DNA of 49,196 nt from a virus: the IMG/VR virus record IMGVR_UViG_3300021185_002976, positions 1 to 49,196 of that record, one strand, 5' to 3'. The first letter of the stretch is position 1. Every line of letters starts with the position of its first letter. The translations under genes and the position numbers were made by a program. The notes under the pieces are model-generated. The model was given only the letters and a program-made list of their open reading frames with translations, searched no databases and was not told the origin of the DNA. Positions 1-6,813 of this stretch are shown one piece after another.

Positions 1-165
1 ACAAGACGAGGTTGGGATTTAGACCATGTTAGGCCATTGTTGGAACAAAAAGGATTAAAGGAAGATGAGTTAGATTGGACATATTATGGTTTGGATAATA
101 TGCAAACGTTATGTCGTCCTTGTCATAGAGAGAAAACAAATATAGATATAAAGAAAAGGAAATAA
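1..165 (+). CDS. HNH endonuclease, C-terminal fragment (5' truncated by window edge)
   Basis: The frame is open from base 1 to a TAA at 163-165. The 54 visible residues contain LDHVRPL followed about 30 residues later by LDNMQTLCRPCHREKTN. That is the second half of an HNH/ββα-metal nuclease: the D-H pair, the conserved Asn, and a CxxCH zinc knuckle before the final His. Such nucleases act as homing or packaging-associated DNA endonucleases in phages; which one applies here cannot be told without the N-terminus. The gene ends 1 bp before the next ATG, so the two are probably co-transcribed. Confidence 0.75.
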   Translation, partial: TRRGWDLDHVRPLLEQKGLKEDELDWTYYGLDNMQTLCRPCHREKTNIDIKKRK

Positions 166-166
166 A

Positions 167-400
167 ATGGAACCAGTAAATTTAACATGGTTTTACTTTC
201 ATTGTGTTTTAGCACTTATAATAATAGTCAAAGACCACAATGGAACATTAGAAGAATCATTAGATAATTTTGAAAAGAAGGTAGGGTTATATACATATGT
301 GGATACATCAGAAGAAGAAGTTGATGTACCATATTATATACCACCAAGAAGTGAAGTAGATTCAACTTGGATATTACCAGATTCACTAAGGAGAAATTAA
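167..400 (+). CDS. Small protein with one hydrophobic segment, unknown function
   Basis: A 77-aa protein starting one base after the upstream stop. Residues about 7-21 (TWFYFHCVLALIIIV) form one probable membrane segment or uncleaved signal anchor. An acidic soluble tail with a Tyr/Pro-rich stretch (VDVPYYIPPRSEVD) follows. No family was recognised. Its TAA overlaps the ATG of the next gene by one base, indicating translational coupling. Confidence 0.5.
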   Translation: MEPVNLTWFYFHCVLALIIIVKDHNGTLEESLDNFEKKVGLYTYVDTSEEEVDVPYYIPPRSEVDSTWILPDSLRRN

Positions 401-621
401 TGAAAGAGATACAAAAGAATAGTCGAGAGATCATTCGTATATCAGAATCAGAATATCAAGGTAATAAATTTATCGATTGTCGTATATTCTATGATGACAA
501 CGGAGAATGGCGACCAACCAAGAAAGGTATATCATTTAGTCATAAGATAGCTAAAGAAGTAGTAGAAGGAATCTTACAGACTATGGAAGAATCTGATTGG
601 AATGAGTTTAAAACTAATTAA
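400..621 (+). CDS. PC4/YdbC-like single-stranded DNA-binding protein
   Basis: A 73-aa protein starting at the ATG at 400, which has GGAG 7 bases upstream and overlaps the preceding TAA. An earlier in-frame ATG at 367 lies inside the previous gene and is less likely. The pattern I-R-I-S-x-S-E-Y-x-G-x-x-F-I-D-x-R-I-F-Y, then GEWRPTKKGISF and a C-terminal helix, is the PC4 (transcriptional coactivator p15) fold found in small bacterial and phage proteins. Such proteins dimerise and bind ssDNA or melted DNA without sequence specificity. A role in phage replication or transcription is inferred from the family. Confidence 0.7.
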   Translation: MKEIQKNSREIIRISESEYQGNKFIDCRIFYDDNGEWRPTKKGISFSHKIAKEVVEGILQTMEESDWNEFKTN

Positions 622-622
622 C

Positions 623-632
623 ATATATTTAT
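623..632 (+). promoter_or_regulatory. ATATATTTAT box, candidate late promoter for the Fe-S gene
   Basis: The sequence ATATATTTAT lies directly before the ATG at 637. The same (A/G)ATATTTAT(A/T) box sits upstream of many operons here (7576, 8588, 31298, 33836, 44252, 47209, 48011). If it acts like a -10 element for the gp55-type sigma factor, transcription would begin almost at the ATG, giving a leaderless mRNA. No Shine-Dalgarno sequence is visible. This is inference from recurrence only. Confidence 0.4.
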
Positions 633-636
633 TATT

Positions 637-1023
637 ATGGACGCAAGAGAACAATTAGAACAGATGAGTAGTAGTGATATTCAATCATATAATATGAATG
701 AGTATGACGATGTAAAACTTACAGAAAAGGCCGCTGAACACTTACTGAGCATAGACCATCCCGTAATAGAGATGAGTGCCAAAGGTGGTGGATGTAGTGG
801 TATGACTTATGAGATGAAACCACTACCAAGTAGTTTTATAAAAAGTAAAACTGATAAGGTATTTGAAAGTTATGGAGTAAAGGTTATAGTACCATTTTCA
901 AGTTATGTTTATATGACAGGATTAGTAATTGATTATAAGGATGATTTATTAAATGGTGGTTTTAAGTTTGACAATCCACAGGCAGAACGCTCGTGTGGAT
1001 GTGGAACATCTTTTTCCGTATAA
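637..1023 (+). CDS. A-type Fe-S cluster carrier (IscA/HesB-like)
   Basis: A 128-aa protein with the HesB/IscA fold. Its N-terminal extension of about 25 residues is followed by KLTEKAAEHLL. The three cluster-ligand cysteines are C53 in GGGCSGM and C120/C122 in SCGCGTSFSV, matching the family C-x(n)-C-G-C pattern. A-type carriers bind and deliver [2Fe-2S] or [4Fe-4S] clusters to apo-proteins in the cytoplasm. HesB/IscA-like genes are known from T4-like marine phages. No Shine-Dalgarno sequence precedes the ATG; an ATATTTAT box abuts it. A partner Fe-S protein is not visible in the window. Confidence 0.85.
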   Translation: MDAREQLEQMSSSDIQSYNMNEYDDVKLTEKAAEHLLSIDHPVIEMSAKGGGCSGMTYEMKPLPSSFIKSKTDKVFESYGVKVIVPFSSYVYMTGLVIDYKDDLLNGGFKFDNPQAERSCGCGTSFSV

Positions 1024-1032
1024 GGAGTAACA

Positions 1033-1608
1033 ATGTCACAAAAAGGTAAACAAGGAATCAATCCTTGGCTGGGAAAGACGATACCCAAAGATAGGATAGT
1101 TCGTGCTATAGAAGAAAGTGAAAGCATGGCCAAGGCGGCTCAATCACTCCACACATCCTACAACACATTTAAAAAGTATGCAAAAAAATATGATGTATGG
1201 AAACCATTACCAAGTAATGCTGGAATAAGTAGGGCCCGTAAGGTTACTTGGAGTGGAAATAAACCTTTGGATGTAGAGATAAGTTTTCAGAAAGAATTGA
1301 TTAAGGAATTTATACTTCCACAAAGATGTAGTTGTTGTGGTGAATCAAGACAAAGAAAAACAGATTTACTCACACCATTAATTGTACATTTTATTAATGG
1401 AGATACACACGATAGAAATCCATCCAATTTAAGATTTTTTTGTTATAATTGTTATTTCTTAGAGAATCCTAACAAACACAGAACCATCAATAAAGATATC
1501 GGTAGAACATTTGAAGAACAACAAGAGATATCAGAAGATGGTATAACTGGTGATGATTTGGCTAAAGAGTTAGGTGAATCGTTAGCAGATTTATTTGGTA
1601 AAAACTGA
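1033..1608 (+). CDS. HTH plus zinc-binding HNH-like protein
   Basis: A 191-aa protein with AAGGAG ahead of the ATG. Residues about 18-50 (IVRAIEESESMAKAAQSLHTSYNTFKKYAKKY) look like a helix-turn-helix of the type that reads 'MAKAAQSLHTSYNTFKK'. Residues about 98-140 hold two zinc knuckles (CSCCGE and CYNCYF) flanking LIVHFINGDTHDRNPSNLRFF, an HNH-like core in which VHFINGD replaces the usual DHI. The arrangement suits a phage homing-type nuclease or a DNA-binding regulator. The acidic C-terminus (DDLAKELGESLADLF) is of unknown role. It overlaps the next ATG. Confidence 0.6.
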   Translation: MSQKGKQGINPWLGKTIPKDRIVRAIEESESMAKAAQSLHTSYNTFKKYAKKYDVWKPLPSNAGISRARKVTWSGNKPLDVEISFQKELIKEFILPQRCSCCGESRQRKTDLLTPLIVHFINGDTHDRNPSNLRFFCYNCYFLENPNKHRTINKDIGRTFEEQQEISEDGITGDDLAKELGESLADLFGKN

Positions 1609-1952
1609 TGAGTAAGTTATGGGCGGCACTTATAATATCTTTCTTCGGACATATCCTTGCGTGGTTTCATATGCAAGGTCAATTTAAATATGAATGGGCA
1701 AAAAGTATATGGTGGGTTATATTAGGTGGAGTACCAATTAGTATTGCATTCTATTATGGTACAAGGTGGTATTATGAATACTTTCAAAATTATTGGTATG
1801 TTAGACCGATTGGATTTGGTATGGCAACTTTAGTATTCACTATAATGACTTGGTTAATGTTACATGAAGTTCCCGATACGAGAACCATAATAACTATGTT
1901 TCTTTCCGTTATTATTATTGTAATTCAATTATCACACCTTTTTGTTAAATAA
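1608..1952 (+). CDS. Integral membrane protein with four predicted helices
   Basis: A 114-aa, very hydrophobic protein with four probable membrane spans (about residues 5-20, 34-50, 68-86 and 92-111), rich in Trp and Tyr near the interfaces. It starts at the ATG overlapping the upstream TGA. No catalytic motif is present and no family was recognised with certainty. Phage roles such as holin-like or inner-membrane remodelling activity are possible, but nothing in the sequence supports one over another. Confidence 0.6.
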   Translation: MSKLWAALIISFFGHILAWFHMQGQFKYEWAKSIWWVILGGVPISIAFYYGTRWYYEYFQNYWYVRPIGFGMATLVFTIMTWLMLHEVPDTRTIITMFLSVIIIVIQLSHLFVK

Positions 1953-1960
1953 TAAGATAT

Positions 1961-1968
1961 ATATTTAA
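1961..1968 (+). promoter_or_regulatory. ATATTTAA box, candidate late promoter
   Basis: The box ATATTTAA lies within ATATATATTTAATATG, directly before the ATG at 1970 and without a Shine-Dalgarno sequence. It resembles the ATATTTAT family in this window, with A for T at the last position. A leaderless transcript is implied if it is a promoter. Confidence 0.3.
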
Positions 1969-1969
1969 T

Positions 1970-2221
1970 ATGAAGAATTCAAAAGAATATGGTATAATGA
2001 AAAGAACTGCCGATGGGGAATTGGTAGTCAGAGATCATTTTCCTGAAGATGTTAAGGTAGCAGTTACTGCATTCTTAGCGGCAGGTAAGATGATGGTAGA
2101 TGAAGGACTTGATTATTTACCAAGTGATTATTTGGTTAATTTATTAGAAACTCTATCTAAGTATCCAGAGTACAACAATTTAACTATGGACTTGTATAGG
2201 GCATACGACAAGGAGATTTAA
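1970..2221 (+). CDS. Small acidic protein, unknown function
   Basis: An 83-aa soluble, acidic, mostly helical protein (HFPEDVKVAVTAFLAAGKMMVDEGLDYLPSDYLVNLLETLSKYPEYNN). No family was recognised. The ATG has no ribosome binding site but follows an ATATTTAA box. An internal ATG (about codon 7, MKRTADGE) is an alternative start. It ends immediately before the next ATG. Confidence 0.5.
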   Translation: MKNSKEYGIMKRTADGELVVRDHFPEDVKVAVTAFLAAGKMMVDEGLDYLPSDYLVNLLETLSKYPEYNNLTMDLYRAYDKEI

Positions 2222-2518
2222 ATGGCCGTAAAAGAAGTTAAAACATTAGTATTGAAACGAGTTCCACCTGGTGACCAATGGGCAGATATCGAAGATTCTA
2301 CAGCAGGAGTATTCCCAAGTTTAACAGATGGATTAGAACATTCGTTTCAGAAATCAGGTGGTAAGAACACAGAGTTCCATTTGAGTGCGTTTAAAGGTGA
2401 GATATATGCTGTTCATAAAGAAGAAGAACCAGATGCACCACCACCACCAAAACCAAGATATTCCATGTATGGCGAAGAAGCCGATGTACAACCAAGTATG
2501 TGGAAGAAAGGAGAATAA
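2222..2518 (+). CDS. Small protein with proline-rich segment, unknown function
   Basis: A 98-aa protein abutting the genes on both sides (ATG directly after the upstream TAA), so part of one transcription unit. Residues 1-65 look like a compact α/β domain. A proline run (EEPDAPPPPKPRYSMYGEE) follows at about 69-88. No signal peptide or catalytic motif is visible and no family was recognised. Confidence 0.5.
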   Translation: MAVKEVKTLVLKRVPPGDQWADIEDSTAGVFPSLTDGLEHSFQKSGGKNTEFHLSAFKGEIYAVHKEEEPDAPPPPKPRYSMYGEEADVQPSMWKKGE

Positions 2519-3070
2519 ATGAATAAAAATATAGGATTTATATTATCAGTTATATTTGGTGTTGTATGTTTCAGTGCTGGAACATATTACAGTTGGATTA
2601 AAATAGAAGATAGGTATGTAGAATATACTAAGAAGTGGGATAAGATAAACTCGGATGTTGAACAATTTGTAGAAGTTTCAAACCCAAAGACGATTCAATT
2701 TTATGTCGCAGAACTAAGAAAGATTCTTGATGACATGACAAGGTTGAGTAAGATAATTGAGAAGGGACAAGAGATTGATGAAGCTATCGATAAAATACTT
2801 GAAGGTATAGTACAACTTGAAAGTCAATGGGATATTACACTTAGTAATGATATTAAGATGAAAGAAACTATTGAGGTTGTAAATGACCACATTAAGGATG
2901 TTGATATTCGTGCTAAATCTCAGATACAAAATGTTATTGATAATGAAATCAAAGATATCGATACAAGAATAGATAAACAATTCGAACAGATTAGTAAAGA
3001 CTTAAAGGAAATAAAAGATATTATTAATCAAATTGAAAATTCTAAAGTTGGTAAAAAAATATTTAAATGA
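2519..3070 (+). CDS. Membrane-anchored coiled-coil protein
   Basis: A 183-aa protein with AAGGAG before the ATG. Residues about 5-24 form a single transmembrane anchor (IGFILSVIFGVVCFSAGTYYSW). The rest is a long, highly charged helix (KIIEKGQEIDEAIDKILEGIVQ... to the C-terminus), probably coiled coil. This architecture suits a spacer or scaffold at the inner membrane. Its stop overlaps the next ATG by 4 bases. No homolog family was recognised. Confidence 0.55.
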   Translation: MNKNIGFILSVIFGVVCFSAGTYYSWIKIEDRYVEYTKKWDKINSDVEQFVEVSNPKTIQFYVAELRKILDDMTRLSKIIEKGQEIDEAIDKILEGIVQLESQWDITLSNDIKMKETIEVVNDHIKDVDIRAKSQIQNVIDNEIKDIDTRIDKQFEQISKDLKEIKDIINQIENSKVGKKIFK

Positions 3071-3303
3071 AAGATGATGTAATATATAATAAACACGATA
3101 ATCAGGTTATGGTAAAAACTGATGGTGATTTAATTTATATCATATGTCATAGAGAAGAACAACAAGATAATGTGGTCAAGAGAATGACTACTGATAATTG
3201 TCTTTTAGAATCTTACGAAGAATGGGATGAGGATGATGATAAGAAATGGATACTAACATTCAGAGTATTAGACAACTATGAAGTTACACCAAATTTAAAT
3301 TAG
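3067..3303 (+). CDS. Small acidic protein, unknown function
   Basis: A 78-aa protein beginning 4 bases inside the preceding stop region, so translationally coupled to it. It is predicted to be β-rich and strongly acidic (ESYEEWDEDDDKKWILTFRVLDN). No signal peptide and no recognised family. It is followed 9 bases later by the selenoprotein start. Confidence 0.5.
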   Translation: MKDDVIYNKHDNQVMVKTDGDLIYIICHREEQQDNVVKRMTTDNCLLESYEEWDEDDDKKWILTFRVLDNYEVTPNLN

Positions 3304-3312
3304 GAGATTAGA

Positions 3313-3576
3313 ATGAAAATAACAATTGAATATTGTATGCAATGAAACTACGAACCAAGAGCTCTCAGTTTGAGAGATGATTTAATGGATGAGTTTCTTA
3401 CTGATTTTGATTCGTTTGAAATAAACTTAGTCGAATCAAGTGATGGTGTATTTGAAGTAATGGTTAATGATCATCTACAAGTATTTTCAAAGAAACAATT
3501 AAATAGATTTCCTAATAGTTCATATGAGATTATAAAGACTATTAAAGATGCTATAGATGAGAGGAGATTAGGTTAG
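3313..3576 (+). CDS. SelW-like (Rdx family) selenoprotein with in-frame TGA
   Basis: An 87-residue reading frame is recovered if TGA at 3343-3345 is read as selenocysteine. It starts at ATG 3313 behind a clear AGGAG (3302-3306). The N-terminus MKITIEYCMQU gives a CxxU motif at residues 8-11 on the first β-strand, exactly where SelW/SelT/SelH (Rdx) proteins carry CxxU or CxxC. Downstream NYEPRALSLRDDLMDEF, then GVFEVMVNDHLQVFSKKQLNRFP and a final helix YEIIKTIKDAI, follow the SelW pattern (YxPR...L...F; G.FEV...g.L..SK). Family members are thioredoxin-like thiol oxidoreductases. A hairpin with a G-first apical loop lies 16-31 nt after the TGA (see the SECIS entry). Without recoding only a 10-residue peptide is made, despite the good ribosome binding site. 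Alternative: a start at TTG 3370 or ATG 3385, which would lose the redox motif and has no ribosome binding site. Confidence 0.8.
3355..3388 (+). promoter_or_regulatory. Candidate bacterial SECIS element
   Basis: Inside the coding region just downstream of the TGA, bases 3362-3367 (CTCTCA) pair perfectly with 3371-3376 (TGAGAG), closing a 3-nt loop GTT at 3368-3370. Weak outer pairing (CCA 3355-3357 with TGG 3386-3388) may extend it. Bacterial SECIS elements need a stem-loop 16-37 nt past the UGA with a G in the first two loop positions; here the loop begins 22 nt after the UGA and its first base is G. Binding by host SelB is inferred. Confidence 0.6.
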
Positions 3577-3654
3577 TCGGTTTCCCCTATATACTAACTG
3601 TCTCCCAAAGGGTAATTATACCATATATAAGTAGATAAAAGCACAAAAAAAGAC

Positions 3655-3683
3655 TTGACTTTTATTATTTTTTTTCGTAAGAT
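3655..3683 (+). promoter_or_regulatory. σ70-type promoter, TTGACT-17-TAAGAT
   Basis: The -35 is TTGACT at 3655-3660, then a 17-bp T-rich spacer and -10 TAAGAT at 3678-3683, within the repeated context CGTAAGATCAAG. It heads the 3708 gene with a leader of about 18 nt. The 78-bp stretch between the selenoprotein stop and the promoter holds TTAGT/ACTAA and CCC/GGG complementary bits but no clear terminator. Confidence 0.8.
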
Positions 3684-3707
3684 CAAGTGAATAAAAAATA
3701 GGTTATT

Positions 3708-4106
3708 ATGAAAAACAAAAAATGGATACTTCCATTATTATTTGTATCGAGTTTACTCGGACAGATAGATATTAAACCAATGAAAGGTTATGGTGTTAAA
3801 GGTGGTGTTGGTGGTTATAGTGTTAGGGTAAGTCCTACGAGACAAACTCTAATTAAATTAGAAGGTACGATACCCGAAAAGAAAGGTTATCATAGAGTTA
3901 CTTGGAAAACCAAAAAAACTTTTTATTGGAGTAATGGAATAGCAACAGATGTGTATCCTGCTGTTAATCCAGCAAGTTACTCTAAAAATGGTAAAGTCTA
4001 TACTATGGTAGGATTGATGCCAGAAATGATTGGTAAGACAATCAAGATTGTTGCTACATACGGAAAGGATTCCGACACAATCACATTAAAAATTAAAGAA
4101 CGATAA
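3708..4106 (+). CDS. Secreted protein, paralogue of the lipoprotein at 15305
   Basis: A 132-aa protein with an N-terminal signal peptide (KNKK, hydrophobic core WILPLLFVSSLLG, likely cleavage before or after Q19). The mature part is predicted β-sandwich: residues about 47-75 (LIKLEGTIPEKKGYHRVTWK...YWSNG) and a C-terminal block VNPASYSKNGKVYTM...MIGKTIKI...DTITLKI. The same block occurs in the 15305 lipoprotein (INPASYSNSDGEVNTM...MIGDTMTI...DSIKIVL), so the two are paralogues. An Ig-like fold and periplasmic or surface location are inferred; function is unknown. It has its own promoter and directly abuts the HNH gene. Confidence 0.65.
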   Translation: MKNKKWILPLLFVSSLLGQIDIKPMKGYGVKGGVGGYSVRVSPTRQTLIKLEGTIPEKKGYHRVTWKTKKTFYWSNGIATDVYPAVNPASYSKNGKVYTMVGLMPEMIGKTIKIVATYGKDSDTITLKIKER

Positions 4107-4823
4107 ATGTCAAGACGAGAGAAAAAAAATAAAACAAATATCGTAGGTAAGAAAAAAGTTCCCTATGATGTGATTATTCTCAAGGGTGGAGTAGAACATA
4201 AATATTGTAGGGTATGTACAAAACTTCTATTACTTACTGATTTCCACAAACATAAACAAGTTAAGAATTCTTGGAAAAGTGGTCATCAATTTGAATGTAA
4301 GAGTTGTAAGAATACAAAAATAAATCCGTTATTAAATCCATTAAGAACATCAGACCAGATGAGAGAATCTTCCGAAGGTTCAAGGTTAAGAGGAATTGTT
4401 ATTCCAAAGGGTAAGATGGATAGTAATGTTATTTTTGAAAAGTTTGAAAATAAATGTTTTAATTGTGATAAACATTTAAACATAAAGAAAAAAGGAACAT
4501 ACGAAATAGACCACACATTACCACATTCATTATGGTGGGGATATTCAACAGAAGATGCTACCTTGTTGTGTTATCATTGTAATCAAGAAAAAACAAATAA
4601 GTGGCCAAGTGAATACTATACAGAAGAACAACTGAAAAGATTAAGTGAATTAACAGGTTGGGATTTTGATTTACTAAGTGGGAAACCAACAATGTGTAAA
4701 GAGAATGTCGATAGATTTCTTAACAACCGAGATGACTTTGAAACGACTTGGGTAAAGAGAAGTAGTGGTAAAAAGTTTTTAATAAAAGAAACAAAGAAAC
4801 TTAAAAGTTTCGGATTTATTTAA
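4107..4823 (+). CDS. HNH endonuclease with double zinc finger
   Basis: A 238-aa protein. Residues about 33-70 carry a CxxC...CxxC zinc ribbon (CRVCTKLL...CKSCKN). Residues about 115-160 form the HNH core: CFNCDKHL, then YEIDHTLPHSLWWG (D-H catalytic pair), the TEDATLLCYHCNQEKTNKWP segment and its CxxC. This is a complete ββα-metal nuclease of the kind common in T4-like phages, either free-standing homing or with a DNA-processing role. The gene starts 1 bp after the 3708 gene and shares its promoter. No evidence shows that it interrupts another gene. Confidence 0.8.
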   Translation: MSRREKKNKTNIVGKKKVPYDVIILKGGVEHKYCRVCTKLLLLTDFHKHKQVKNSWKSGHQFECKSCKNTKINPLLNPLRTSDQMRESSEGSRLRGIVIPKGKMDSNVIFEKFENKCFNCDKHLNIKKKGTYEIDHTLPHSLWWGYSTEDATLLCYHCNQEKTNKWPSEYYTEEQLKRLSELTGWDFDLLSGKPTMCKENVDRFLNNRDDFETTWVKRSSGKKFLIKETKKLKSFGFI

Positions 4824-4839
4824 TAGCAAAATAAGTGTG

Positions 4840-4869
4840 TTGTTTTTAAAAAATAGATATACTTATATA
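4840..4869 (+). promoter_or_regulatory. Candidate promoter, TTGTTT-18-TATATA, upstream of the GHKL ATPase
   Basis: TAGCAAAATAAGTGTGTTGTTTT (4824-4846 region) is nearly repeated before the hsp20 gene (6657-6679), and a shorter version occurs at 30117. Reading TTGTTT (4840-4845) as -35 and TATATA (4864-4869) as -10 gives an 18-bp spacer. The leader to the ATG at 4995 is about 120 nt and could be structured; no terminator is seen in this 170-bp gap. Confidence 0.45.
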
Positions 4870-4994
4870 CAACATTGATTAACTAATGGAAATCGTTCAG
4901 AGTGAATGGTTTTGAAAAATGAATTTCATCCTAATAGAAAATCAATACTTAACGAATTAGATTAATAAAATTTGATTCAAAAAGGAGAAGTCAT

Positions 4995-6653
4995 ATGGCT
5001 GAACAAGCACAGCATCGCTTTGATCTAAGTGGTGATATATTAAAACAAATAGAAAAAGATAAAGAATATATTTATGATTCTACACCTAGCGTAGCAATCA
5101 TTAATGTATTGGGTTGTCTTGGTTATACTTTAGAAGAATCTTCAAGTGATATAGTTGATAATTCAGAAGATGCCGAATCAGATAATGTATGGGTAAAAGT
5201 AGGAACGATTAATGGTTCTCAGTATATTGATATTGCAGACGATGGGTATGGGATGAACGCACAAACTCTATGTTCTTCTATGGTAATGGCTGGTACACCA
5301 GAGTTGGGTAAAAAAGATACTGGTAGTTTAGGTAAGTTCCATATGGGTTTAAATACATCAGTATTATCTCGTGGAGGATACGCAGAAATATATTCAAAGG
5401 AAGTCGGTGGTCGTCTATTGAAAACAATCTTTTCAAAAGATGAAATACTTAAAACTGGTAGTTTTGAAATGAGAGTTATAAGCCCAACACAAGATGAAAT
5501 AGATTATTTTAATGAATCAACTAAATCTTCTGAAAGTGGAACATTAGTAAGGATTATTGGAAAGGAAGTTTTGAACTCAGCCCCAAAGGTGGCTAAGGCT
5601 AAGTTAGTAAAGGCCTTTAGTAGAAAGTTCCGTAGATATTTAATGGCTGGTAAAAATATGTATGTTAATAATATTAAAGTACCACCACACGATCCGATGT
5701 ATTATTCTATCCCACTTGAATATCAAGGTAAAAAGCACCAATCAGAAATAATTGGAACGCTTGAATTTAATAACATAGAGTATACTGATAAGGATGGTAA
5801 TCTAAAAAAAGATGGTCGTATAGTTTACACTGCGTACTCCGTATACAATCCCGGTGATAAGTCATTTGCTAGAAGTGAAAAACTAAATGTTACCAATCAA
5901 GGTATTTATGTAATGAGAAACGATAGAGAGATTATGGCAGGAACATTTTTAGATTTACCAAAGGTAACAAAAAATCCTGGTTATAATTACTTTCGAGCCG
6001 AACTTGAATTTGGTGAAGAACTCGATGAATTATTTCAACTCAATATACAAAAAACCAATATCATTATAGATCAAGGAATAAAAGACAAGCTTGTTAAACA
6101 AGTTAAGTCAGATATTAAATTTGTTGATGGTTTAGCTGTAAAGGCAAAAGAATCTAAAATTCAAAAGAATCCTAAAGACATTGAAAAGCTTCATAAATCT
6201 TTACAAGACCATGTGAATAGAAAAGGTAAGTTATTACCAAGAAATAAAAGAAAGAAAACTACTACAACAACAAAAAGACCAATTCCTGATCCTAATAGAA
6301 TAATTAAAAAACGGAAACAAAAGACATATAAACATTTTGTTATCACAACTGATGATACAATGGGAAGTAGAGATGCCGCCCATATTGGTAGATTAATTGA
6401 CGATAGTAAGGATTTGATTGAACTAACATTCAATACTAACCACAAACAATGGCAACATCTATTATTACTCGATGAAGCATCTAAAAACTATTATTACCTT
6501 GAATTATATGCCTTGTACAAAGTAAGATTTGATTACTTGGTAGATGAGCATGGTGAAATAGATTATGATTTAATTGGTATGATGGACAATGTAATGGGAA
6601 TGACGACAGACACATTGTTAGATGGAACTAAAAAACCAAATCTAGCAGCTTAA
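4995..6653 (+). CDS. GHKL (Hsp90/MORC/MutL-type) ATPase
   Basis: A 552-aa protein with AAGGAG before the ATG. The Bergerat ATP-binding fold is complete: the N-box around residues 48-60 (EESSSDIVDNSEDA, with N56 as the Mg/ATP ligand), the G1 box DDGYGM at 82-87, and the lid/G2 GSLGKFHMGLNTS at 110-122. Residues about 200-380 resemble the following transducer-like S5 domain. A basic linker at about 410-445 (RNKRKKTTTTTKRP...IIKKRKQK) leads to a C-terminal domain of unknown type. GHKL ATPases use ATP-driven dimer clamping; in MORC and Hsp90 they act on DNA or clients. Its promoter region matches that of hsp20, so a chaperone-like or counter-defence role is conceivable but unproven. Confidence 0.75.
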   Translation: MAEQAQHRFDLSGDILKQIEKDKEYIYDSTPSVAIINVLGCLGYTLEESSSDIVDNSEDAESDNVWVKVGTINGSQYIDIADDGYGMNAQTLCSSMVMAGTPELGKKDTGSLGKFHMGLNTSVLSRGGYAEIYSKEVGGRLLKTIFSKDEILKTGSFEMRVISPTQDEIDYFNESTKSSESGTLVRIIGKEVLNSAPKVAKAKLVKAFSRKFRRYLMAGKNMYVNNIKVPPHDPMYYSIPLEYQGKKHQSEIIGTLEFNNIEYTDKDGNLKKDGRIVYTAYSVYNPGDKSFARSEKLNVTNQGIYVMRNDREIMAGTFLDLPKVTKNPGYNYFRAELEFGEELDELFQLNIQKTNIIIDQGIKDKLVKQVKSDIKFVDGLAVKAKESKIQKNPKDIEKLHKSLQDHVNRKGKLLPRNKRKKTTTTTKRPIPDPNRIIKKRKQKTYKHFVITTDDTMGSRDAAHIGRLIDDSKDLIELTFNTNHKQWQHLLLLDEASKNYYYLELYALYKVRFDYLVDEHGEIDYDLIGMMDNVMGMTTDTLLDGTKKPNLAA

Positions 6654-6672
6654 ATTTAGCAAAATAAATGTG

Positions 6673-6701
6673 ATGTTTTACTAAAGTAGATGATATATAT
6701 T
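6673..6701 (+). promoter_or_regulatory. Candidate promoter, ATGTTT-17-TATATT, upstream of hsp20
   Basis: TAGCAAAATAAATGTGATGTTTT repeats the element before the GHKL gene with two substitutions. ATGTTT (6673-6678) and TATATT (6696-6701) are spaced 17 bp. The leader of about 105 nt contains an inverted pair GAATATC/GATATTC (roughly 6748-6780), so a structured 5' UTR is possible. Heat control is speculation. Confidence 0.45.
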
Positions 6702-6813
6702 ACATATGAAAGTATTCGATGCTCAAATGAGGTCGATATCATAAACGAATATCAAGGTTCAAACGAAGTTGATATTCACCAAGTTGACTAACAAGTAACA
6801 AAGGAGAACAATA

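Noticed and set aside
3370-3576. Independent 68-aa protein from TTG 3370 (or ATG 3385)
   Set aside because: No ribosome binding site at this start; the N-terminal redox strand of the SelW fold lies upstream of the TGA, behind AGGAG at 3302-3306.
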